DNA of 64,000 nucleotides, taken from positions 1,617,501-1,681,500 of the forward strand of contig WPIO01000026.1 in the NCBI GenBank assembly GCA_009760855.2, given 5' to 3'. Under the pieces are notes generated by a model. That model saw only the letters and a list, made by a program, of their open reading frames with translations, was not told the DNA's origin and did not search any database. The DNA is from Cristatella mucedo. Its lineage: Eukaryota > Bryozoa > Phylactolaemata > Cristatellidae. Every line of letters starts with the position of its first letter. The first letter of the stretch is position 1. Positions 1 to 11,800 of this stretch are shown here, in pieces. A program made the position numbers and the translations under genes.

Positions 1-29
1 ATCGTGTCCACACCGGATCAAGCGCTGTT
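1..29 (+). CDS. P4HA: P4HA exon, 3' end only (cut by window edge)
   Basis: A consensus donor (GTAAGT) begins at base 30. Read from base 1 the exon gives IVSTPDQAL plus two bases of a split codon, and the next exon supplies exactly the one base needed. This part of the family is poorly conserved (the segment before the GWIRDEEN stretch), so the call rests on the donor and the phase match. Confidence 0.6.
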
Positions 30-2841
30 GTAAGTCTCTCCCGACTGCATGTCAGCTTGCTCGAGCTGGCCTGCCTGGTCGACCAGGCACATGACTCGAT
101 GGCAATTAGTTTTCACTGAATTTAAATTATGTGCCCTGCTTGTTGTCTGAACATTTTTTATGGATGGAGTCTCTTGTATTTCAGGGTGCATTCTCATATA
201 TTCTTTCGTTCACAGCTGCATGGGGACAAGAACCAACGTCTTTATGGTGTGCTCGGACACTAATAATGCGACCTTGATAATAGTATTAATAATAATAAAT
301 TTGTTTAGTGCCCTCAGAGAACATACTCTCTATATATGCATTTTACTTATGCTATAAAGGGGGCACGATCAAATGGTTAATGGACCCAACCAAGGCATTT
401 GATCATTCGTGCTGCTTCGAGAGAGCTGACTCATTGGTGCACTGCTGTTCACACAGAACATACCTGCCCAACTGCCAAATCAGGCAGCACCTCACTCACC
501 AGTCGAATTTCAGAGCATCCACCTGTTACGCGACGTGGTCTTGTCTTACATGCCTGCTCGGTTATCCGGCTTATTAGTTGCTGCCATAAAGCTAAAAAAA
601 AGTTCCTTTTTAGTCATGAGAACACACATGCCATCTAATGCTCAGTGCTGTTCAAATGATGCATGTATAAAGAAAGCAGATTTTATTATGAAAGGGGATA
701 GATAAAGTGATTTTGTTTTTAATTGTCCGTGCACCTGTCGGCTGCTGATAAAGCTAGTGTATTCAAAAGGTGGTATTGCGTTATCAGGCTGCTACATAAA
801 CATGACCCGTGTCTAATGATCAGCCGATGTGTTATTTATTAACCAACCGAGACTTATTTGTGTGGGAGAATAATCGTGGATTGTCATGCTTATGTGCTAC
901 TTACATAAAACTTCCTTGGTAGAGTTGCAGATTCCGTTTTTGATGACAAATTATTAGCAGTACTGTTTTTCATGTTTCAACACTTGTAACTCAAAGGAAT
1001 TGTATTGCACGTGCCATGCTGAAAGATCAGTCCACCTGATGTTACAGCTGTGACTAGACTTCATGTCCCCAGCAAACTTCAATCCTTTGCACAGAAGGCA
1101 TGTTCAACTCACTTGCTAAAATATAGGTATTCGAAATAATCAGATGTTCTTGCAGAAAAGGTATCTTCCAATTCGTATCAGCATGTGATACCCTGATTTA
1201 TGCAGTAACACCTAGATCTGCTGACAAGCTGGACCAGTAAGATGACCAAGACTGCAGCAGTGACACGTTTTTTGTTCCTTATGCGAAGTCTAGGCGCTTG
1301 GCAGTGACTCGTGAGATACATGCTTTGTGAGGTCGGTCTGTGAGACAACTTTCGTTGGGAGTTAGGTCGTGTACTGTAGAAATGAGCAGTACTACAATGT
1401 TGAAACATCTGAGTTGATTGCATGTCAAACTTGGTGGTATCTACCACGAGCTTCATGCTCGTCATTATGAGTGGGTCGAAATGCCATTTTAAGTTTCTGC
1501 CTCCTGCACATTAAATATTCAAAAGTTCAAGTCGCCTAGATGTTGTTCGTGGAAAAAGGAAAGTAGTGAAATAAAAAAGGCCCCTAGTTGTTTTGATGAA
1601 AGGGCTTCCTTGCATATTCCATGAGGCTGCTGAGCCCGCATGTGGCATGAAGCCAAAGTTGGGAGGGAAAGAAGGGAGTCCACGGGCCGATCGCTTGTGA
1701 TCTCCATCTATGGCAAAGTCTAGTTGAGCTAAAGAAGCAAGCTAATATGCATAAACGTGTCAGTAACTGCTATTGCTACTGCTGGTATTTAAGCCAGCTG
1801 ACCGTAATGAAATTTGCTGTGCCATTCGAAACAGAATTGAACCTGGCTCACGTCCGAGATTTAGAAACCGAGGTGCTACAGCTTTTCTTGCATGCTGAAT
1901 AGAAGTAGTCTGAACAGGCATGCGCCTGTGCAGTGCATCTTCGATTTCCTGTCGTTGCTTGCAGTCAGTGGATTTTATGCACATTTTTAGTGGCTGGATT
2001 CGGGATGAAGAGAATGCCGTGATCAGGACCATAAGCAGACGTATCAGTGCAATGACAGGTCTTAGCCTTGAGACAGTGGAACAGCTGCAGGTTGGTGCTG
2101 CATTTGCGTTTTTTTTTCAATGTTATTTGCAGAGACCAGTTAGCCTTTGCATTACCGTCCTGCGATTACTGGAGTTTGCATTACTATCTCAGGATTGTCA
2201 GACAATAGACCTATTTTTTGCTTCAGCTTTATGAGTTTTTTCCGATAGGGTTGGATAGTCATGACAGCATATAAGCCAGATTTATTCTGACATTGCTTAA
2301 TTGGCTGGCCGCTGGCCAAGCCCAGTCTATGCACTCTGGCAGTCTAGACGGCAGCTGCCTGCATCGAGGGTCTAGCCCTCTTCTTTCCTCTCCTCTCTTC
2401 TGCACTCCTTCGGTAACCCTTATATTCCATGCTTGCATTGTTGTAGCACTGCCGAGCCATTGCTCGTCCCAGAACCGTCCGACAGCTGGCGGCAGTTTAT
2501 GGTATCCCTACAGTATGATGTCCCCACAGATGCATCCAATGCATGGATTTATGCCGGGCTGTCGAGTTACAGCTCGAACCATTGTCTGATCCTCAACCGC
2601 TCGTGAGCCGAAGCCTGCTCAGGCAGTTTGCTCCCTCGTCGTGCCACCGTCCAATGCTCTGCTCGAGGCCTCCTGAGTCACGTTCCCTTACATTCATTTT
2701 CTCATCAAAATTTGCTCTTGCACTGCTAATGTTTGCCCTTCGATGCGTGCATGCCCTGCCTCTCCTCGAATTCCGTCTGGCTTAAGCTAAAAAAAAGTCA
2801 TCTATTTATCAGAGCATTTAGTGGGCCCTTGTGATTCGTCT

Positions 2842-2892
<51 letters not shown>

Positions 2893-5800
2893 ATGTGTGT
2901 GTGTACGTGTGTGTACGTGTGTGTGTGTACGTGTGTGTACGTGTGTGTGTGTGTGTGTACGTGTGTGTGTATGTTGACACTGTACATGCTGCCATTAACC
3001 GTATTTGCATGCTGACCATGTCACATCTAACCATGTTATGCTTGTTGTCATTGAGTATGCTGCCACGAATCATTTGATCGTGCTTCCTTTGCTGCAAATT
3101 TAGAGTGCCTAGAAAGAGATTAAGCTGGGGGGGGCACTATGCAAATGTATTATTATTATTATTGTTGTTATTATTAACTGCTAGAACCGCTTTTTTTAAA
3201 CCTTTTATTTGACACCTAGACACAGCTTCTACCTTCGTTTAGGTTGCACTTCAATGGCTTGTGATAGTTTTAGAAGCCTTTTTGTAGCATAAAAGTTACG
3301 GTCAGGTCACTCACATTGTTTGTGCATTGCCTGCCTGCATTGCTTCCTTGTTGTAGGTTGTCAACTATGGAATCGGTGGCCAGTATGAACCGCATTTCGA
3401 CTTCTCTCGGGTACGATATTTTTTTAGATATTGGCATTTTTAATGAGAATGCCGTGTGCGGCTGCCATGCAGAAGTGCTGTGCAGGTCCGTGAGTTAGCA
3501 GTGCTCTTTGGGGGCTGACAGCTTTATCTTCATGTTTCACGAATCACATTAAAAGGCTGCACATTCTTTGTCGCAAAGTTGGTTGTGCTTTTGTGCTGAG
3601 GGCGAGGATTTGTTGCCGGCCAGGCTGAGGGACCGGCTGTGCATTAGGTAAGCTGTAAACTTTGTAACGGCTACCTTGAGACCGCTGACCCGCAAGGCCC
3701 ACCACGGCTTGGCTGCTCCGCACCTGATTCTCACGAACTTATTTGGATGTGAGGAGCACAATTATGCAACACGGTGAAAATTCTTTACGGTGTAAAATTC
3801 AAAATGTTGCTCACAGTCAAGTGCCATGCACTAGAAGTATTCAACTAATTGACATTGTAGCTTGGCTAACCTAACTTTTTGTGCTACTGCTAATATGTTG
3901 CCAGCAAATAAAGATATGATGTCAAGTCAGTGATTCCGATCTGGTTGCTCTGATGGCACAGCACAGTGTACCCTTTTGTGTAAAGCAGCCTTACTGGAAA
4001 TATGTTGGAGCTAGTGCATTTCGTAGTCTTGAATCTATACAAATTGCCCTATTAATGACTCAGGAGATGGTGAAAGTGTTAGCATAAAAAAACATTAGAA
4101 ATCTTAATTGTTAAGAATTTTCCGAAAATTAATAATGCCGAGCTGGTTTGGTCCAGCGGTAAAGGTGCTCGCCCCGACCAACCAACTACTTGATTTATAT
4201 TGCATCCACTGTTGCAGTTCAGTTCCACATAGGATGTGTGAACAGTGATGCCGCGGTGCCTTGCCGTGTGGCCGAGCTACTGCTGTGAGCCGTGTGCAGC
4301 GTGGATTGCTGTTTGCAGAGAAAGTTTCCCGAAAGCGAAACTTTTGATAAGAGCATTGGCAACCGAATTGCGACTTGGATATTTTATGTAAGTATCGGGT
4401 GGGAACCCGGTGCATGACTAACGCGTTGCATGCTTTAGGTTCATCATGATACTCACCAGTTTGAGGAAGAGATTGGCAATCGCATTGCCACGTGGATCTT
4501 CTATGTAAGTGAAGCACTTGAGGGATGGACCCTTTACTCGGCCTCGAGAGAGCTGTGGGCCTTGCTCGGCCTTGACCTGCCATGTCTGGATGATGCTTTC
4601 GGTTTCGCGAATCGTGCTCAGCTTCTGCCGTGCCGACCGGGCACTCATTGGGCACCCCCTTTAGCACGGCTAGCGCTTTGAGTTGCACCTTGTACTGCTG
4701 TCGTTCATGCATTCCTTTTGGTGGGTGAGTGCGTTGTTTCGGTATGTTTTTATGTCCATTCAGCTCAGTATGTTGAGCCTCTTGAAGCCTATGCTCTTGG
4801 CCGCTATCAGCTTGCGCAAACCGCAGCTCCCTCGCTTTCCGAACGGGTGAAACGAAGGTCTCGCAAAAAATGGACGGCTGGGGCGTGCTCACCCGTTCTC
4901 GCTGCCGTTCTGCGGCAAGCGTCTCACGCACGCACACTAACGAGACCGAGCTGTCGCAGCTGCTGCCGTGTGCCGCTCGAACTGGCTGGGGCTTCCGGCA
5001 TCGTTTCCTGCCGCTGCCTCCTGTCCCGAGCTCCGCTGCCGCTCGCTCCGCCGCCCGCGTGCTGACACTGCAGATGCTTCCCTTGCTGCCCTTCTCGTTG
5101 ACGCTTAGCTCTTCCATCCTCCTCCTGCTTGCTTGTTTATTTTTCTTGGCGAGTTCCTTCGTGGCCTCAGCCCGTGGCTGAGGGAGAGAAGAGAGAGGAG
5201 ACAGACAGCAGCCCGGGTGTTATGGGCCGCAGTGCATAGCGTTTTCTGAGGCAATCTCTTTCCTTTTTTATGCCTCCAGTGGTTGGTTTTTTTTTAAGCC
5301 AGGTGACTCTCGCTGGCCACGTGACGGCTCGCAGAGTGTGCATAGCAGCAGCTTCCGGCGTCGCCGATAGTCTGTCGGCAAGTGAAACGTCGGCTGAGCA
5401 TCTGAGCGTTTTCCTTCGTCGATGCATTAATGTGTGTTCCAGCACGGCCCGCCCCTCTCTTTGTCTTCATGTTTACACTGAAAAGGTTGCCAGTTAACAC
5501 TAAACTCGCACTCTCGAGAGCCAATTGCAGCATCGTGTATATGGATAAGGCGCGTGGGCAGCGGTGTGTATGCATTATTGTGGTGTAGTCTACCGTATGA
5601 GCAAGTCATTCCAGTTTAGAAGGGAACTGCTTGCGTGGATTTAAAGCACGTGGCTATAAATTATACGGTACCTCGGCTTCCAAACGCTGGTGAATTTGCA
5701 CAGGTTTTTGTCACACTAGTAGTTGTATGGTCTCTTCTAGACAGGGTTTGGGAACGAATTTGGAAGCCAATGGGATCGCTTTATGCTTTTATGGAATCGG

Positions 5801-8800
5801 ATCATGATCAAATCTCCATTAACTTTGCTTGTCATTAACTCTTGGTTAATGCTTCTTTTGCAGTAGATTCTTCTCCTTCGTTACATTGCAATAGACATTG
5901 TTATTATTGAAGTCGATATTACGAGTATCTCGGCCCTCAGCCTATCTTCTCAAGGTTTAGTGGTCACTGCCTGCAGTCGGGCTATCGAGCATGTTTATTC
6001 TGAGCCCGAACAGCCTTTTGTGATTTACGTGCTAGCGATCTCAATTATGTATGGAGTGAAAGTGTCGTAAAGTGTGCAACCAAGTAGGTATCGAAGAAGC
6101 AAACACTCTGTATGTAAGGGCACGGTAATATATTGCTCAGGAATGATCTGCTTCTAGTGCTCGTTAAGCAGCTTTAGCTCGTTAAGGCAAAAGATGCCCC
6201 AATAGTTAGGAAATGGTGAATGTAGATGGTGAAGCTTCAAGCCTCCCGTGAACAGTAGCAGCTGTGTGGATAAAAAAAAGTGCAAACTTTGATATGCTTG
6301 CGCAGAACTTGTCTTCGAACTATCGTTCCTCAAGTTATTGCTAATCCTATCTAAGGAAGAGTTTGATCACAATGTTGCAGAAAGAGCACGTCGGTTCTGG
6401 TACTTTTGCAAGCAGACCTTACAGGATTGGTGCATAGTTTTCGACTGACGTGCAAAATAAATTCAGATAGTGGTATGAATAATAATAATAATAATAATAA
6501 TATTGCACTTGATAAAGCGCCCTCAGAGAACTTAATCTCTTTCTAGGCGCTTTACATTTGCTGCAAAGTGATACGCAATAGAATAGTAAGTAAAATCATG
6601 CTTGAAAAACAAACAAAATGAATAACATGGTTAGGGGTTACATGCACTGGGTCAGCATGCAAATGTGGTTAGTGGCAGCATGAACAGTGTCAGCACGCAT
6701 AAGCACATCGAGGACGAATCACAAGGACCCACTAAATGCTGTCCTAAATAGGTATGTTTGTAAGTTTCTTTTAAATGTGGTCAGGTCAGGGGATGTTCTG
6801 ATGCAGGTCGGGAGGGAGTTCCAGGCTTTGGGAGCATACGAGCTAAATGCACGGTCTCCAAAGGATTTAAGGTTTGTACGAGGTATTTCTAGACTGTTGG
6901 ATTCCGAAAAGCGAGTGGTACGATGCTTTGCCTGATGGGGTAGTATATCTGAAAGATAGGCTGGAGCCATAGAATGAAGAGACCTAAAAGTGAGCGACAA
7001 AACCTTGAAGTCAATCCGTTGCTTGACTGGTAACCAGTGCAGGTCGGCGAGAAGTGGAGTAATGTGGCAACTGCGACGCTCACGACAGACAAGCCTAGCT
7101 GCAGAGTTTTGCACCAGCTGCAATCGCCTGATCGCACATGCTGGTAGGCCAGTAAGCAGTGAGTTGCAGAAGTCGAGACGAGATGTCACGAATGCATGGA
7201 CCAACTTGGACGTGGTATCCTTATCTAAACAAGCCCTAATTTTAGCAATGTTATGAAGCTGAAAATAGGCTGATTTGACTGTGGAGCTGATGTGGTCGTC
7301 TAACGAGAGGTCGCTTTGGAATATGACACCTAGATTTCGAGCTGATGCAACTGGAGATATGCTGGCAGAGCCAATTTTGAAAGTCAGCCTTTCCAATTTC
7401 TGAATAACACTAGGTTTGCCCATAACTAGTAAGTTAGTTTTATGGAGAAAACCCTGCTTGGAATCCCATCTTTCATAATTCGTAGCCGTACAACGTCAAA
7501 CATAAACCGTGCTTGGCATCTTTCAGACGGCATATGCGAACAATATTAAACAAGTTTGACAAGAAGTTCGAGACTGGCAGTTTCTAAGGCACTCATTGTG
7601 AGCTTGTATGCAGTGCTTGAAAGTGTTAACTGGTCTTGATTGTATGAACTGTTTGGTCAGATCCTAGACATGAAAAATCTCGTGGAAGCAATTCTTTTTT
7701 CAGCATGCCAGTTAATCCGTGGAAAAGCAGCTTAGCACGGGCCCCTGGATAAGTTACACTGAAACTCGGCTAGTTAGACGTTAATTACACATCATTTAGG
7801 AAGTTTGAGGTCTTCGAGATTCATTTTCACAGTTGATCTGCAGAAAGCAATGTATAAATAGGGAATGCAGTCAATGACTGTGCTGGGCATGATAATGCTT
7901 ACATCGTTGTCTGGATTTTGATATTGTTTGAACAGAACTCGATGGTAGTAATGAAATCTACTCTTACAGAAAACAAATTAATACTCCAGTTGTAAGGCTT
8001 AAAACTGAATCCACTTTGCATTAAATGTTTACCAAGAGCCCTGAATTGCTCCGTGTAAAATCGGTTTGTTGTACTCAACAGCTCTATCCTTTGCAGCAAA
8101 TTTAAAGTGCCTAGAAAGAGATTTGAGTTCTCGGAGAGTGCTATATCAAATGTATTATTATTATTATTATCATCATCATCATGCATTTGGCCAAGAATCA
8201 GGCCATCTTCTAACTTATGACTCCCTATATAGGCCATGGTTTGTTTCTGTGCTTCATCTTACATGATGCAGGAGTGTCAAACATGGTGCAAAGTGCTTCA
8301 GTTGATCCAATTTTAAAAACAATGCTCTGGCCTTGACAGCATTTGATCCATTACAGGCTCAATGGCATGTGCTCCAGATGTCGAGTTCAGTTTTCTGCTT
8401 TATTAGTCGCTGACCTCAAAACCCTTGAGCACCGGGACTGCATATCAGTGGTCCTTAATTAGTGGCTCTTTTGGTCCCCACATCGCATTGACTGCTTCAT
8501 TTGGTTGTGACATTTTTCAGGTGAGGTGTCAGTGTCTTTCTAGGGTCTTGGCCTTTGTTAAGGTCTGCCAATTGCCACGTTTACGTGATTGTATCATCAT
8601 GCGATACTTAATTCGTCAGGATTTGTTGGCAGTATAGTCCAGACTCAATTTTGGAGTTACTGGTTTTCGAGGGTTTGACAGTTCTTAATAGCCGATTTGT
8701 TTAATGCTCGGCTTTTCGGTTTCTGGGGATATTAAATGTAATTCATTTGTATATTTGATTGTTCATTTTAACTTAATCTCTATCCTAGCGCTTCTCATAT

Positions 8801-11800
8801 GCTGCATGGATGATACAATTATTTCGTGAGATGCATCCTTTGTGCTGCCTACTCCGTATTCTGCTAATGTAGGCTAGATTTGCCTCTGCCTATGGCTTGT
8901 AGAGAGGCCAGGCTGCTTTAGACTCAACTAATGTGAGCACTTTGTTCCTCTAATACTTTGCTCTGTGTTTAATATCCTGTGAGCTAACAGGAAGCATGGC
9001 AAATATCTCAGCACTCTGGGCGTAACAGCTGCGATTTTTTGTCCAATAATGTAGTGTAAATACTTCCTGTCCTGTTATTTAATGTGCACACTTTGGCTCG
9101 TCCAGCTGCCGGACTTTCATTAAACCCATGATCTATTGTCTCCTTGGTCAGTTTATATCACTTGTTTGTTTTTATATGCAGCTGAGTGACGTTGATGCTG
9201 GAGGAGCGACCGTCTTCACGTCCATCGGTGCCAAGATTTGGCCGAAAAAGGTTAGTGAGCTTTTGCTTTGGTGTTTGGGATGCCTTATGTTACTTTTGGG
9301 TTCTGGGATATTGGTGCCGTGTTTCGGAGTCCATCTACCGTGTGTGCAGCAAAGCAGCTGAGCCGACGATGGCCGGGATTTCCAAAAAGAACCTGCATAC
9401 TGTCTGGTCTGGATAATGCTTTTGGATTGTATTATGAAATAGCCACAACTATGTCTTGTGCTGCCATATTTGATAGCAGCGTTCGAGCCTTTATCCGGTT
9501 GTCGGCTACGGCTTACGGATAACAAAACAAAGCACAGATGATAGGCTGCATAAGTTACAAGGTCACACTACAAAGGAGTTTGGCTGTTTGGTGCTGTAAT
9601 TTCTTTTAGACTTGACTTCAGCGACCCACACTCGTAGATGATCTTATAAGAAAAGCCTCGTATCCTGAAAATTAGCTTGCTGTACAGAGTGGCAAACCCA
9701 TAATTCGTTATTTCTACGGAGTGTGTCAAACTGAACTTTAAAATTACTCTCTACGGAGTGTGTCAAACTGAACTTTAAAATTACTCTCGTAAGTGGGAAC
9801 AGCAATGACCTGTTTTTAAAAGCTAAGTTCGAGTAAGCCAGCAACGTATTAAATCTCTTAATGGAAAACCAGGAAAACGAAGCTGGTCTGTGCTAATTCT
9901 GTAAAGCCGCCATTCAGCCACTTTCAAGAAAACAGAGTACTGTAGATCAGTGACTGCTAAATGCATGCTCGAAATAGTATGGAGGACAAGAAACATTCAG
10001 TCCCTTGATGCTGTTAGATTTTCATACCGGTGTTATTCTCCGGCTGGCAGTACCCGATATTCATATCCTGTGTACAGAGTTTAGACACATAGCCATGTTT
10101 TGGATGCTGTACAGATTTTAACATTATTTTAAGATCGCTGCTTTTTCAAAACTTGTCTAACTGACCTGAACACCACTTTCCGTTTTCTGTTTGCATCTTT
10201 GCCTTTATCGCGTGTCTAATGTAAGGCGGGGAATTTGGGAATGACCCTGCCTATGACACAAAACTAGGCATAGAAAGTGAGCTTTCAGCATGCATCGCAA
10301 GTCTGTGAACATGTTCAGAAAACTCAGATGTTCACAGAAAGAGAAATTAGCCCACTGCTTCCGGTAGCTAGAGATTGAGATTACCTTAAAATTCTTGCCA
10401 GCATTGGTGGCTATATGCTTCGTATTTTCTAATACGTACCGAAAGCCGCTTAGGCTGTGAGTGTTGTCTAGAAAGGTTTCATTTGTAGCACCCACTTAGT
10501 CATTAGAGATGCAATACATTATATTGCATACTTGTGACCCAGTGCATGTATCTGGATGCCACTGACACTCAACAAATCTACAAATAAAATAAATTGCGAT
10601 CTCTGCATCATATAATAATAGTAATAATAACACACTTGATAAAGCGCCATCAGAGAACTCAATCTTTTTCTAGGCGCTTTACATTTGCTGCAAAGGAAAC
10701 ACGATCGAATGGTTAGTGGTAGCATGCTCGATAACCAACAAGAATAACATGGTTATGGGTGACATGCACAGGGTTCAGCATGCAAGTGTGGTTAGTATGC
10801 ACAGGTGGCATATGCGACTTGTATTCCAATTTGTTGAACCTTAGTAGATCGAGATACATGCTTAAAGCTAGTTAAGGTTGTTGTTGAGGTTGAGCTTGTT
10901 GACTGCCCTCTTTTGACTTCTATCCAGCTTTATTTCTTGGGTAGTTTGGTGCCTTGTAAGTGTCATAGCTCGGCTAATACTTCACGTATGGGAGTAAAAT
11001 TTGAAATGCGAGTTCAGCTCTGCTTGTTTCAAATGAGGCAAGAGAAATTTCTGATTTCGGCAGGATACATTTTGCTGTTAACGTCATCAAACGTACCGGA
11101 GCTTTATTTTCCATAACCGTGGACATATAGGTCAGTAGTATCTCTCTGCTAGTTCTGCCTCATCTCTCGGCCGCTTTTGATACCATTGATCACTAAGACC
11201 TTATTGAGCACCTATCGTCTCGTTGAGGCTTTAGTGGTACCTACTGCACTGGTTTAGGTCCAGTCTCTGTAGGAGGCTTCAAAGCACAGATGTCAAGGCC
11301 CTATGGGGAGCCTTTGAAGTATGGGTACCCCGTGGATCTGTTCTAGGTCCACTTCTTTTTCAGTTTATACTCTCGTTCTTGCCGATGTAATCACCAATCA
11401 TAGTCTAGGCTTTCATTGTAATGCAGATAACACTCAGTTGTACCTGGGCTCTCATCCCCTACCTTCCAGCTAGGCAAACTCTCCCTTTCACAATGTACTT
11501 TGTGCTCGAATGTCATCTCCATTTGCTTCTCCATCTACTTCCCACCCCGGCACTAGCCAGGGGATCAGAACTCGGCATCCCTTTTGCTGGGCGAGTCATA
11601 GCCCTGTGCTCGGTTGCTAGGTGCAAGCCAAGACTCAGGCCAATCGGAGCAAAGCCGGTTGGTCGAAGGCGAGCGAGTCCCTGTTAGAATTAACGTCCAC
11701 GTGCCAGTGGAAAATAATAATAATAATACATGTGTATAGCACCCTCAGAGAACTGAATCTCTTTCTAGGCACTGTACAGATGCTGTATAGAAAACATTAC

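Noticed and set aside
4104-5117. Longest antisense open frame in the window (337 codons)
   Set aside because: It overlaps both P4HA alternative exons on the opposite strand, has no recognisable domain, and lies in a GC-rich part where stops are rare.
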